A DNA stretch of 17,514 nucleotides from JANMZR01 sp040385875 (GCA_040385875.1 JAZKGO010000109.1:1-17514), one strand, 5' to 3'; shown: positions 1 to 8,190, numbered from the stretch's first letter. Translations and numbers: made by a program. The notes: generated by a model not told the origin, from the letters alone.

Positions 1-645
1 TCGGACATTGAACCAACTATTTTCTACCGCTTTATTTATCATTTTACTAAAAATACAATTTCTGACGAGCTCGGGCCAGAGGTGTTTAAGGCTTTTGAGT
101 TGAATAACAGTTTCAAAAGAAATATGAATGAATTATTGAAGAATGATCAATCACCTTGGTGGGACAGCATCACAACAAAAAGCAAAGAAACTCGATCTGA
201 AATTTTAACAAAATCAATGAATGATGCTATGACTGATTTGGAAAATACTTTAGGTAAAAATTGGGACGATTGGGCTTGGACTAAAGTGCATACACTCACT
301 CACAAACACCCTCTAGGTATTTTGCCACTAGTTGGGAAGTATTTCAATGTAGGCCCTTTACCGATTGTGGGAGGTCGTGAGACCATCAATAATCAAGATT
401 TTGCAATCGATTCATCAGGTAAAAACAATGTTGCATATGGCCCAGCATTGAGAAGAATAATTGATTTTGCTGATCCCACCCATAGCCAATCGGTATTGCC
501 AACTGGCCAATCAGGTAATGTGATGAGTCCACATTATAAAGATCAGGCTCAAATGTTTGCGGAAGGTGGATCAAGAGTAGAGCTCATGAATAAGACAGAA
601 ATTGTAAAAAATCAGACAGGGAAAATGGTATTAAGCCCATTGTGA
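1..645 (+). CDS. Penicillin acylase family (peptidase S45) hydrolase, C-terminal part
   Basis: The reading frame is open from base 1 to the TGA at 643-645, so this is the last 214 residues of a longer protein; a GTG at 82 is inside it and is unlikely to be the true start. The sequence matches the C-terminal region of the penicillin acylase beta subunit: a Trp-rich stretch, then TKVHTLTHKHPLG, a GPLPIVGGRETINN segment, a YGPALRRIIDFAD segment and the family hallmark GQSGNVMSPHYKDQ near the end. Family members are Ntn-hydrolases that self-cleave into alpha and beta chains and hydrolyse amide bonds of beta-lactams, acyl-homoserine lactones or other N-acyl compounds, usually in the periplasm. The catalytic N-terminal Ser of the beta chain and any signal peptide lie upstream of the window, so activity and substrate cannot be judged. 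Family assignment is solid; the specific function is unknown. Confidence 0.88.
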   Translation, partial: SDIEPTIFYRFIYHFTKNTISDELGPEVFKAFELNNSFKRNMNELLKNDQSPWWDSITTKSKETRSEILTKSMNDAMTDLENTLGKNWDDWAWTKVHTLTHKHPLGILPLVGKYFNVGPLPIVGGRETINNQDFAIDSSGKNNVAYGPALRRIIDFADPTHSQSVLPTGQSGNVMSPHYKDQAQMFAEGGSRVELMNKTEIVKNQTGKMVLSPL

Positions 646-657
646 TTTTATTACTCT

Positions 658-679
658 TCAAGGGTTTTAAAACACTTGA
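658..679. other. Near-perfect 22-bp palindrome after the acylase gene
   Basis: TCAAGGGTTTT is followed directly by AAAACACTTGA; 10 of 11 positions pair. It lies 12 bp after the acylase stop codon. It could form a small hairpin that ends the acylase transcript, but no T-run follows, so it may equally be a protein-binding site or chance. Confidence 0.3.
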
Positions 680-714
680 TGAGTTAAGTTAAATAATTAC
701 ATGCTTGAAGAAAT

Positions 715-1422
715 ATGATAAAAAATTTATACCTATTTGCCGTATCGATATTTTTTTGCAGTTGCAGTATTCTCCAAAAAATACCTAAAACTGAATTTAC
801 TGACGGATTTTATATTCAAAAAATGGATAGGAAGACGATAAAAGTATATTTGAATGTTGAAGAAGATCAGTTTCAAATCCACTCGACTAAAGCTGAAAAC
901 GGACTTATATTGGTTGATACATCAAAAGTAATTCAGTTTTATAAAAGTGATTTGAAAAATGAATTACCCAAAACAGGCATTTTTAGTAAACACTCAGTCG
1001 ATTTTGATTTTTTGACAATGCCACTTAAATATAGGCCCAGTCAGAAGGATGTCCCCAATCAATTAAATGCAAATTTGAATGGAGCAGTTTATCTTGGTTA
1101 CAGAACTGATAAATACAATGTAAATTATATTAAAAATCCTTTGGGAAAATCTAAAAGAAATATTAACCACTTCGGCTTTTCGTTTGGTGGTTTTGTTGGG
1201 TTTGGAAATACTGCCATCACACCAACCACATCCAACAATTACTTGACAACTGAATATGACGGACTTGTTTTGACTAAGGGATTGGCGGGCATATTTGCAA
1301 TAAATAATTTTACATTAGGCCTTTCAATAGGAGCGGATCATTTGCTTGACAAAAATCAAAACTATTGGATTTATAACACAAAACCTTGGTATGGCCTCGC
1401 TTTTGGGCTAAATTTAAATTGA
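715..1422 (+). CDS. Putative lipoprotein of unknown function
   Basis: The 235-residue product begins with a Lys-containing n-region and a hydrophobic stretch ending in FFCSCS, which fits a lipoprotein signal with the lipid-anchored Cys at about residue 15 or 17. The mature part has no motif I recognise. The last ~80 residues are rich in Gly and aromatic residues in alternating hydrophobic patterns (FGFSFGGFVGFGNTAI, NNFTLGLSIGADHLL) and end in LAFGLNLN, which looks like beta-hairpins of an outer-membrane-associated protein. Similar short unnamed lipoproteins are common in Bacteroidota. The ATG at 715 gives the full signal peptide. The gene converges with the small minus-strand gene only 12 bp away and has no clear TAnnTTTG promoter in the 69 bp upstream, so it might be read from the acylase promoter. 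Function is unknown. Confidence 0.7.
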   Translation: MIKNLYLFAVSIFFCSCSILQKIPKTEFTDGFYIQKMDRKTIKVYLNVEEDQFQIHSTKAENGLILVDTSKVIQFYKSDLKNELPKTGIFSKHSVDFDFLTMPLKYRPSQKDVPNQLNANLNGAVYLGYRTDKYNVNYIKNPLGKSKRNINHFGFSFGGFVGFGNTAITPTTSNNYLTTEYDGLVLTKGLAGIFAINNFTLGLSIGADHLLDKNQNYWIYNTKPWYGLAFGLNLN

Positions 1423-1434
1423 TATATTATCTTT

Positions 1435-1725
1435 TTATGCTAAATACTCATCAACCAATCCTTCCCATTCTTTTTCCAAACTTTCTGTCGGGAAATCAGC
1501 ATTTATTCTTCGATACCAATATTTGGCATTGAAAATATCGCCTTCCTTTCTGTGCAGATAGGCGTGAATTCTGTCATATATATAGTTGCCTTCGTCTTTT
1601 TGGGCTATTTCATGTGCTTTTTCCCAGTTGCCTTTGGCATCATACCATAAAGCCTCCAATAAATCAGCAATATTTTTTGGTGGGAAGTCATCTAATAGTG
1701 TTTTTTTGAATTCTTGACTTGTCAT
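1435..1725 (-). CDS. Conserved small protein of unknown function
   Basis: This 96-residue soluble protein has no signal peptide and is predicted to be mostly alpha-helical. It contains DLLEALWYDAKGNWEKAHEIAQ, then RIHAYLHRKEGDIFNAKYWYRR. I recognise this pattern from a small conserved family seen in Bacteroidota and other bacteria (W..AH..AQ followed by HAYLHRKEGD..NA.YWYRR), which has no assigned role. The repeated short helices with aromatic residues resemble a degenerate TPR-like helical pair, but that is only an impression. It is transcribed divergently from the deiminase gene, with a possible -7 element (TAGTTTTG) at 1771-1778 on the minus strand. Its stop codon is 12 bp from that of the convergent lipoprotein gene. 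Confidence 0.75.
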   Translation of the reverse strand: MTSQEFKKTLLDDFPPKNIADLLEALWYDAKGNWEKAHEIAQKDEGNYIYDRIHAYLHRKEGDIFNAKYWYRRINADFPTESLEKEWEGLVDEYLA

Positions 1726-1770
1726 AATTATTTGAAATTTTAGCCATTTAGGTTTTCATTTTCCGTAACA

Positions 1771-1778
1771 CAAAACTA
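1771..1778 (-). promoter_or_regulatory. Possible Bacteroidota -7 element for the small minus-strand gene
   Basis: Read on the minus strand, the bases are TAGTTTTG, matching TAnnTTTG about 46 bp upstream of the start codon at 1725. No good -33 TTTG is seen at the usual distance. Confidence 0.35.
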
Positions 1779-1830
1779 ATCAAATTGACGATTTGAAGAA
1801 CAGGACCAATCAATTTAACTCAAAAAAGGT

Positions 1831-1838
1831 TACCTTTG
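1831..1838 (+). promoter_or_regulatory. Possible -7 promoter element for the deiminase gene
   Basis: TACCTTTG matches TAnnTTTG. It ends 22 bp before the TTG start at 1861, which would give a very short leader. No convincing -33 element is visible. With the minus-strand element at 1771-1778 it makes a compact divergent promoter region. Confidence 0.4.
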
Positions 1839-1860
1839 TAGTCCAAATTCATAAACAGGC

Positions 1861-2916
1861 TTGATAGCAGATAGTATAAATACCCCCAAATCAAAAGGCT
1901 TCTTTTTTCCTCCAGAATGGCACGCTCATTATGCCACCTGGTTTACTTTTCCGCATAATGAAGCATCGTGGCAAGGTGATAAAAGAGAGAAAATGTATGC
2001 CAATTATTTGCAATTAATCAAAACGGTTTCAAAAAAAGAAAAGGTTTGTTTGAATGTCAATAGTGCTGATTTACAGCTGTTTATTAATGGCTTATTGGTA
2101 AAAAGTGATATCTCTTTAGAGCAGATTGAAATACTAATTAATCCCACCAACGACGCATGGTGCCGAGATCATGGCCCAGCTTTTTTAATCAATCAATCCA
2201 CTAAAGAGCGCATGATTGTGGACTGGGAGTACAACGCATGGGGCGGCAAATATCCCCCTTTTGAGGAGGATAACCAACTACCAAAAAAAATTGCCCAATA
2301 CAGAAATTTGCCTTTCGTAAGTCCGGGTATTGTAATGGAAGGTGGTTCTGTTGAATTCAACGGAGCGGGTACAATATTGACCAGTAAAAGTTGCCTTTTA
2401 AATAAAAACAGAAATTCGCATTTAGGCCAATCTGAGATTGAATATTATTTGTGTGAATATTATGGAGCTGAGCAAATTCTTTGGCTAGATGAAGGTATTG
2501 TGGGAGACGATACAGATGGCCATATTGATGACATCACTCGATTTATCAGCGAAGATACCGTGGTAACGATGGTGGAACATAATAAGAATGATGAAAATTA
2601 TGAAGTCTTGCAGAATAATCTTAACCTGCTCAAAGAAATGAGACTTTTGAACGGTAAGCAATTGAATGTGATTGAATTGCCAATGCCTACGCCCGTAATT
2701 ATTGATGATTTTAGAGCACCTGCCTCTTATGGCAATTTTTTGATTTGTAATGCGGGAGTAATCGTTCCAACGTTTCAGTCAGAAAACGACCAATTAGCTA
2801 TTGATATATTGTCGGCGGCGATTAAAGATAGACCCGTTATCGGACTCGACTCATCGGCTATCATTTGGGGGCAGGGGAGTTTTCATTGTTTGAGTCAGCA
2901 GGAACCTGCCGTTTAA
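1861..2916 (+). CDS. Agmatine deiminase / peptidylarginine deiminase family protein
   Basis: The 351-residue protein belongs to the guanidino-group deiminases (Porphyromonas-type PAD family). Visible landmarks are FFPPEWHAHYATWFTFPH at the N-terminus, the substrate-binding NDAWCRDHGPAF (98-108), WEYNAWGGKYPPFEED, the MEGGSVEFNGAG segment with Glu160, DGHIDD with His221 and Asp223, and the nucleophile Cys343 in GQGSFHCLSQQ. All catalytic residues of the family are present. Agmatine deiminases convert agmatine to N-carbamoylputrescine and ammonia on the way to putrescine; lack of a signal peptide fits that cytosolic role better than a secreted protein-citrullinating enzyme. Start: the TTG at 1861 puts PPEW at the usual distance from the N-terminus, while the first in-frame ATG lies deep in the domain. 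No N-carbamoylputrescine amidase gene is adjacent, so the exact substrate is inferred. Confidence 0.9.
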   Translation: MIADSINTPKSKGFFFPPEWHAHYATWFTFPHNEASWQGDKREKMYANYLQLIKTVSKKEKVCLNVNSADLQLFINGLLVKSDISLEQIEILINPTNDAWCRDHGPAFLINQSTKERMIVDWEYNAWGGKYPPFEEDNQLPKKIAQYRNLPFVSPGIVMEGGSVEFNGAGTILTSKSCLLNKNRNSHLGQSEIEYYLCEYYGAEQILWLDEGIVGDDTDGHIDDITRFISEDTVVTMVEHNKNDENYEVLQNNLNLLKEMRLLNGKQLNVIELPMPTPVIIDDFRAPASYGNFLICNAGVIVPTFQSENDQLAIDILSAAIKDRPVIGLDSSAIIWGQGSFHCLSQQEPAV

Positions 2917-2999
2917 TTTGTCAGCATTTAATTAACACTTTTTAACAGCCATTTTACAAACTTTTAGTTAAAAAAAAGGCCTTTACGGATTAATTGCAA

Positions 3000-3007
3000 T
3001 AATTTTG
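3000..3007 (+). promoter_or_regulatory. Possible -7 promoter element for the isomerase operon
   Basis: TAATTTTG matches TAnnTTTG. It would start a transcript near 3014 with a leader of about 150 nt before the ATG at 3163. No clear -33 TTTG is present at the expected spacing. Confidence 0.4.
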
Positions 3008-3032
3008 CATATATTTAGTTTTATCCGAACGA

Positions 3033-3079
3033 GAGATTAATAGTTGAATCTCAATAGGAATTTTGAATCTTAATTCAAA
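3033..3079 (+). other. Two consecutive short hairpins in the predicted 5' leader
   Basis: GAGATT (3033-3038) pairs with AATCTC (3047-3052) across an 8-nt loop. TTTGAAT (3062-3068) pairs with ATTCAAA (3073-3079) across a 4-nt loop. Both are perfect but AT-rich and weak. They sit between the possible promoter and the start codon. Confidence 0.35.
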
Positions 3080-3162
3080 TACCATTTAATTAATTTTGGG
3101 AAGTAATCCATTGATTGTGAGGCGATTGTGAAAAGTTGTGGCAAATCAATAAATTTTTAAAA

Positions 3163-5466
3163 ATGATTTATAAGATATTTATATTTATACTTTTTTCATT
3201 CACCATTTTTGGGCAAATCACTAAAAAACAGTTAGATGAGATGCCAACCGTTGCCGAAGTGGTGCAACAAGAACCGCTGGTAGTGAGCATAGGAAAAAAA
3301 TCTTTTACTTTAAAAGATTTCACACAACTCTATAAGCGAAGCATCCAAACCGATTCTCTTCCTGAAAAAACTCCCAAACAATTTCTAGACAATTTTATCA
3401 AAGTGCAATTGAAAGTTGCCAAAGCTGAGAAGGATGGGCTAGACACTACAATGGCTTTCAGGGAAGAAATAGCGACTATCAAAAAGGAATTAACAGATGC
3501 TTTTATGGTAGAAAAGACTGTAACCGATGCATTGATAAAAGAGGCTTTTGAGCGTTTAGAAACCGAGGTAAATGTGTCGCATATCATTTTGGCATTGGAT
3601 CCTTACGCTTCGCCAGATGATACTTTAATTGTCTATAATAAATTGAACGAGATAAGAAGCCAAATTGTCAATGGAGAAAAATTTAATGAAATGGCGCTCA
3701 AATACTCCACTGACGGAAGCGTGAAAAAGGACGAAGGTAATTTAGGATATATTACCGCTTTTCAAACGCTATACCCTTTTGAATCAGCCTGTTATAAGAC
3801 CCCTGTTGGAAAAATATCTATGCCTTTCAGAACAGCTTTTGGCTACCATATTGTAAAAGTAATCGCCAAAAGAGAGTATCAAAGGTGGAAAGCCGCCCAT
3901 ATTTTTGTAGCAGTAGGTGCCAATTCATCCGAGTCGGATCAAGCAAATGCCAAGAAAAAAATTGACGATATATATAAGCAACTACAGGGAGGAGAAAACT
4001 TTGAGAAGTTAGCCCAGATTTCTTCTGAAGATATTACCACAAATTCTAAGGGGGGTATTTTTAAAAGATTATTTGGAACCGACGAATTGGAAAAACCATT
4101 TGAAGATGCACTTTTTTCAATTAAGAAAAATGGAGCTTATGCTGCTCCGATTCGAACCTCAAAAGGCTGGCATATCGTGCGGTTAATTGAAAGGGAAGAG
4201 CTAAAACCATTTAATGAGATGTTTAACTATTTGCAAAATAAAGTTGCGGCTGACTCTCGCTCAGAGATTGCCAAAAATGCATTATTGCAAAGAATCAAAA
4301 AAGAGAATTCATTTAAACAGTATCAATCGGTAATTGATGATTGTATTAGCTTGATTGATAGCCTTTTGTCAGAAAAAAAGAGTTTGAAAAACGTTAAAAA
4401 TGATGTTCTGACAAAGCCGATTTTTTCTATCGGGCAATCGGAAATCCCAGCTAAAAAATTCATTGATTTTGCAAACTTGAAATTTGAAAATACTAAAAAA
4501 TACTATCATAAAATTATGGTAGAAGGATGGTATAGTGAATTTGAAATGGATGAAAACATTAGGTACGAAGAGGAGGTTTTAAGTGATAAAAACCAAGAAT
4601 TCAGGCAGCTAATGGAAGAGTATAGGGAAGGGATATTGATGCAAAATATTGAGTCAGATCAGTTGATCAACAATATTGTGCAAGATACCACAGCTCAAAA
4701 GAACTATTTTGGAGCCAATAAAATGCAGTATATGATCGCTGATCGAATGACTGCTCAAATTTATGATGCAAGTAGTATTGCCAATCTAAAAAAGGCAAGG
4801 GAGATTTTTTTGAAAAGTCCTTATCCAATTAGTCTTAAATGGAATGATTTATTGTTTGAGAAGAATTTGGCTGAGATAAATGAAGATCATAAAAGACATT
4901 TGACCGATTTGGCTTTAATGGCACTAAAAAACCATGATTTTATAATTGAAATTTCAGGCAATATTGATCCAGAGGAAGCTGAGTCTGTATCAAGTGAAAG
5001 AGCTGCAAACGTAGTCAAGTTTATGAATAATTTTGGCATTCCCATGGAAAAGATCGTGGAAAAAGACAATGGAAAGTTTCAGCCATTATCCAAAACGGAA
5101 AGGGAAAAAAACAGAAGAGTAAGTTTTAAAATATTTTCAAATAACAAACAAGATGTTGTGAAGATTTACAATGCATTAAAGCCAGAAAGCTTGAAAGTAT
5201 TTGAAGGAAGTTATAAAAAAGGTGAAAACAAAACTGTAGATTTGTTGAGATGGGAGGCTGGCGAGCAAGAAATTGAAAAAGGAGGCAGATTCATTTTTGC
5301 TAATATTACCAACATTGAACCCGCTAGGACGATGACTTTTTCTGAAGCAAAAGGCAAAGTAGTGAAAGCCATGCTTATTGCAAAAGAAAATGAAATGATT
5401 GAAAAGTTAAAAGAGGCGTTCCCTGTAATTGTGAATGAAGATCAACTCAAGAAGGTAGTAAAATAA
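3163..5466 (+). CDS. Periplasmic PpiC/parvulin-type prolyl isomerase with an internal OmpA-like domain
   Basis: I place the start at the ATG at 3163, because it opens directly into a signal peptide (MIYKIFIFILFSFTIFGQ); an upstream TTG at 3136 would add nine polar residues in front of it. The 767-residue protein has an N-terminal SurA/PrsA-like chaperone region, two parvulin domains at about 137-237 (VNVSHIILALD ... GYHIVKVI) and 243-345 (AAHIFVAV ... GWHIVRLI), and a long C-terminal part. Within the latter, residues ~563-658 look like an OmpA-like fold: LLFEKNLAEI, IIEISGNIDPEE with Asp602, SSERAANVVKFMNNFGIP with Arg613, and NRRVSFKI. The Asp and Arg correspond to the two residues that bind diaminopimelate in OmpA. 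The tail (~700-767) resembles the usual C-terminus of Bacteroidota PpiC proteins. Likely role: folding of outer-membrane or secreted proteins, perhaps tethered to peptidoglycan. It is followed after 19 bp by a second isomerase gene. Confidence 0.85.
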   Translation: MIYKIFIFILFSFTIFGQITKKQLDEMPTVAEVVQQEPLVVSIGKKSFTLKDFTQLYKRSIQTDSLPEKTPKQFLDNFIKVQLKVAKAEKDGLDTTMAFREEIATIKKELTDAFMVEKTVTDALIKEAFERLETEVNVSHIILALDPYASPDDTLIVYNKLNEIRSQIVNGEKFNEMALKYSTDGSVKKDEGNLGYITAFQTLYPFESACYKTPVGKISMPFRTAFGYHIVKVIAKREYQRWKAAHIFVAVGANSSESDQANAKKKIDDIYKQLQGGENFEKLAQISSEDITTNSKGGIFKRLFGTDELEKPFEDALFSIKKNGAYAAPIRTSKGWHIVRLIEREELKPFNEMFNYLQNKVAADSRSEIAKNALLQRIKKENSFKQYQSVIDDCISLIDSLLSEKKSLKNVKNDVLTKPIFSIGQSEIPAKKFIDFANLKFENTKKYYHKIMVEGWYSEFEMDENIRYEEEVLSDKNQEFRQLMEEYREGILMQNIESDQLINNIVQDTTAQKNYFGANKMQYMIADRMTAQIYDASSIANLKKAREIFLKSPYPISLKWNDLLFEKNLAEINEDHKRHLTDLALMALKNHDFIIEISGNIDPEEAESVSSERAANVVKFMNNFGIPMEKIVEKDNGKFQPLSKTEREKNRRVSFKIFSNNKQDVVKIYNALKPESLKVFEGSYKKGENKTVDLLRWEAGEQEIEKGGRFIFANITNIEPARTMTFSEAKGKVVKAMLIAKENEMIEKLKEAFPVIVNEDQLKKVVK

Positions 5467-5485
5467 AAAGTATAACTAATTAATA

Positions 5486-6835
5486 ATGAATATTTTAACT
5501 AAAAAAATTGCTGTACTGACCTTTGTCTTTTTGACAAGCATAACCAGTATTTATTCTCAAATAAAACCTGTGGTTATTGACAAAATAATCGCTAAAGTAG
5601 ATAATCATTACATCTTAAATTCTGATTTGGAGGGAGCTATGGCTCAATATCAAGAGGAAAAGGAAAAGCCTTCTAGTTGTCAGGTTTTGCAACAAATGAT
5701 TACCTCAAAGTTGCTATTAGCCAAATCAGAAATTGATTCGGTATATGTAGAAGACAAAATGGTGGACCTAGAGCTTTCTGGTAGAATGGATATGTTTATT
5801 CAAAGATTTGGCTCTGAAAAAAACTTAGTGGAAGCTTATGGCAAAAGTGTTGAAACGTTAAAAAACGAGCTGAAGCTTCAAATTAAGGAGCAGATGGTTG
5901 GCAGGAAAATGCAAAGTAAAATTACCGAAAATGTAAAAATTACCCCAAGTGAAGTGCAACGATTTTTCAATGAAATTCCAAAGGATAGTATACCCTATAT
6001 GCCATCAGAGGTAGAAATTGGTCAAATTGTTCGGATTGCCAAAGCAACAAAAGAAGAGAAATCGGTGATTCGTCAAAACTTAATTGATATCAAAAAGAGA
6101 ATCGAAGCGGGCGAGGATTTTGGAAAATTAGCCATTGAATTTTCTGAAGATCTTGGATCTGGAAAAAATGGCGGTAATCTCGGCTTTGCCAAAAGAGGTA
6201 TGATGGTTGCTGAATTTGAAGCTGCCGCCTTAAAATTGAAACCTAATCAATTATCAGAAATCATTGAGTCTGAGTTTGGATTTCACCTTATACAATTGTT
6301 AGAAATCCGTGGGCAAGAATATAATTCTAAGCATATTCTATTGCGCCCCGACTATGCAAAATTAGATATGAAAGGACCTACTCAATTTTTGGATAGTATT
6401 AGAACTTTAATCTTGGCCGATAGTATAAAATTTGAAAAAGCAGCCAAACTGCATTCCGAAGACAAGACAACTGCTGATTCGGGAGGTATGATTTCAGATC
6501 CTGAGTCTAGATCGTTTAAGTTGCCACTTGATTCGTCAATGGACCCTAGTTTATATTTTACAGTGGATAGTATGACGGTGGGTAAAATATCCCCTCCTAT
6601 CCAATTTAGAACTGATGATGGTAAAAATGCCGTAAGGATATTGTATTATAAAAAGAAACACGATCCACATTTCGCCAATATGAAAGATGATTTTCAGAAA
6701 TTAAGCGCTTATGCCATATCCCGAAAAAAGGCGAAATTGACAGATAAGTGGCTTGAAGAGGCAGTAAAGGATGTATTTATCAATGTTACTCCAGAATTCA
6801 AGGAATGTAACATATTCGGCTCGAAATCGCAGTAG
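5486..6835 (+). CDS. SurA-like periplasmic peptidylprolyl isomerase/chaperone
   Basis: The 449-residue protein starts at an ATG with a signal peptide (hydrophobic residues ~9-22, likely cleavage after SIYSQ). Next is the SurA N-terminal motif VVIDKIIAKVDNHYILNSDLE, a helical chaperone core to about residue 165, a parvulin domain at ~175-275 (SEVEIGQIV ... GGNLGFAKRG ... FGFHLIQLLE) and a second, more divergent one at ~279-385 (NSKHILLRP ... DSGGMISD ... RILYYKKK). SurA assists folding of outer-membrane beta-barrel proteins in the periplasm. The length is close to the ~430 residues of E. coli SurA and the domain order is the same. It lies 19 bp after the larger isomerase gene, almost certainly in one transcript, which suggests a shared client set. 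The sequence is too far from the proteobacterial protein to carry the symbol surA with certainty. Confidence 0.9.
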   Translation: MNILTKKIAVLTFVFLTSITSIYSQIKPVVIDKIIAKVDNHYILNSDLEGAMAQYQEEKEKPSSCQVLQQMITSKLLLAKSEIDSVYVEDKMVDLELSGRMDMFIQRFGSEKNLVEAYGKSVETLKNELKLQIKEQMVGRKMQSKITENVKITPSEVQRFFNEIPKDSIPYMPSEVEIGQIVRIAKATKEEKSVIRQNLIDIKKRIEAGEDFGKLAIEFSEDLGSGKNGGNLGFAKRGMMVAEFEAAALKLKPNQLSEIIESEFGFHLIQLLEIRGQEYNSKHILLRPDYAKLDMKGPTQFLDSIRTLILADSIKFEKAAKLHSEDKTTADSGGMISDPESRSFKLPLDSSMDPSLYFTVDSMTVGKISPPIQFRTDDGKNAVRILYYKKKHDPHFANMKDDFQKLSAYAISRKKAKLTDKWLEEAVKDVFINVTPEFKECNIFGSKSQ

Positions 6836-6924
6836 ATTTTTTTTAAATGAGTTCTATTGCGGTTCTGTCCTTTTTTTGCAAATATATTATCATGCAGTAA
6901 GACAGGAGTTTCGGCTTTAATTAT

Positions 6925-6932
6925 TATTTTTG
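6925..6932 (+). promoter_or_regulatory. Possible -7 promoter element for the MoxR gene
   Basis: TATTTTTG matches TAnnTTTG, 58 bp before the TTG start of the ATPase gene. The surrounding 154-bp gap is very AT-rich, so a chance match is quite possible, and there is no -33 element. Confidence 0.25.
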
Positions 6933-6989
6933 AGTTTAAGATTTCCATTAGATTTATTTTTAATTTTTACACACTTAATTTAAACTATT

Positions 6990-7955
6990 TTGAGCCGTTA
7001 CAATTCTGACGTGGAGGCAGTTGAAGCCCTAAAAATTAGTTACAACAATTTATTTAAAGAAATCACCAAAGTTATTATTGGTCAGGATGATACGGTTAGG
7101 TTACTGCTAACTGCTATTTTTTGTCAAGGTCACTGCCTTTTGGTGGGTGTGCCAGGTTTGGCCAAAACACTCTTGATTCATACATTAGCTGATGCGATGG
7201 ATCTCTCATTCAATCGAATACAATTCACTCCTGACTTGATGCCATCCGATATTACAGGTTCAGAAACGCTCGATCAGGATCGTAATTTTAAATTCATCAA
7301 GGGGCCGTTATTTGCCAATATTGTTTTGGCTGACGAAATTAACAGAACACCCCCAAAAACCCAGTCGGCATTGTTAGAAGCCATGCAAGAATATGCGGTT
7401 ACAGTGGGTGGCAAAAAGTTTCCAATAGAAAAGCCGTTTTTTGTATTGGCAACTCAAAATCCGATAGAGCAGGAAGGTACCTATCCACTCCCTGAAGCTC
7501 AGCTTGACCGTTTCATGTTTATGGTTACACTTGATTATCCAAGTTATTTAGCTGAGCTTGAAATTGTAAAAGCCACCACCTCCAACAAAAAAAATATAGT
7601 TGAAAAACAAGTTTCTGCCGATGAAATCATTGAATTTCAGCAACTTATCCGCAAAGTGCCTGTAGCTGATAACGTGGTGGAATATGCAGTAAAATTAGTG
7701 CATTCAACACGGCCGAACACAGGAATGGCTTCTGAACTGGCCAATAAATATTTAGAATGGGGCGCAGGCCCAAGAGCTTCTCAAAACCTTATTTTGGGAG
7801 CGAAATGTAATGCATTAATTAATGGCAAGTACTCCCCTGATATTGAGGACGTTAAAGCCGTTGCGCTGGCTGTTTTGCGTCATAGAATAGTGCGAAACTT
7901 CAAAGCTGAGGCAGAAGGTATTAGTCAAGAAAAAATTGTGAGTAGTTTGATATGA
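6990..7955 (+). CDS. MoxR-family AAA+ ATPase
   Basis: The 321-residue protein carries Walker A GVPGLAKT (53-60), Walker B IVLADEINR with Asp115 and Glu116, the MoxR-typical segment PPKTQSALLEAMQE (121-134), sensor-1 ATQNPIEQEGTYPLPEAQLDRF with Asn157 and Arg174, and a C-terminal lid domain. MoxR ATPases act as chaperones that help insert cofactors or assemble complexes, usually with von Willebrand factor A-domain partners (BatA/BatB, DUF58). Here no such partner follows: the next gene is a regulator after a 235-bp gap. Start: an in-frame stop at 6981 leaves TTG at 6990 or GTG at 7011, and TTG keeps the RYNSDVEA opening typical of Bacteroidota homologues. The order PPIase-PPIase-MoxR suggests an envelope-quality module, but that link is inferred. 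Confidence 0.92.
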   Translation: MSRYNSDVEAVEALKISYNNLFKEITKVIIGQDDTVRLLLTAIFCQGHCLLVGVPGLAKTLLIHTLADAMDLSFNRIQFTPDLMPSDITGSETLDQDRNFKFIKGPLFANIVLADEINRTPPKTQSALLEAMQEYAVTVGGKKFPIEKPFFVLATQNPIEQEGTYPLPEAQLDRFMFMVTLDYPSYLAELEIVKATTSNKKNIVEKQVSADEIIEFQQLIRKVPVADNVVEYAVKLVHSTRPNTGMASELANKYLEWGAGPRASQNLILGAKCNALINGKYSPDIEDVKAVALAVLRHRIVRNFKAEAEGISQEKIVSSLI

Positions 7956-8151
7956 TACTAAAAATCCTAAACCATTCTGATTCTTAAATTTTTATTGCCT
8001 TACATCCAATGTAAAATCCAGTTATTTACAGAATAGTTTTATCTATTTTCTGAGTTCAATATCCTTTCTATTAGTAAGATTTGTATTAGTTTTTAATCTA
8101 AAAGCAGAATGGCTTTTATGGGTGAAAGAAATGTGTAATCAAGAAAACCTC

Positions 8152-8159
8152 TATCTTTG
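8152..8159 (+). promoter_or_regulatory. Possible -7 promoter element for the AraC-family regulator
   Basis: TATCTTTG matches TAnnTTTG and ends 31 bp before the ATG at 8191. It overlaps the 10-mer TGAATTGCAA (8158-8167), which is also found upstream of the catabolic operon, so autoregulation is conceivable. Nothing else was recognised in the 7956-8190 gap. Confidence 0.4.
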
Positions 8160-8190
8160 AATTGCAATTTGAATTTTTTCTGCCTTATGT

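Larger units (their letters stand above)
2917..3162. other. 246-bp leader region upstream of the isomerase gene
   Basis: No gene is seen here. It holds a 10-bp palindrome AAAGGCCTTT at 2975-2984, a possible -7 element at 3000-3007 and two small hairpins at 3033-3079, so most of it is probably the untranslated leader of the downstream gene. Confidence 0.5.

Noticed and set aside
82..84. GTG at 82 as the start of a 187-residue protein
   Set aside because: The frame is open and acylase-like back to base 1, so the gene simply enters the window from the left.
2898..2909. GCAGG-AA-CCTGC hairpin at the end of the deiminase gene as a terminator
   Set aside because: It has a 5-bp stem with a 2-nt loop inside the coding sequence and no T-run after it.
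3136..3162. TTG at 3136 as the start of the isomerase gene
   Set aside because: It adds nine residues before a normal signal peptide that begins exactly at the ATG at 3163.
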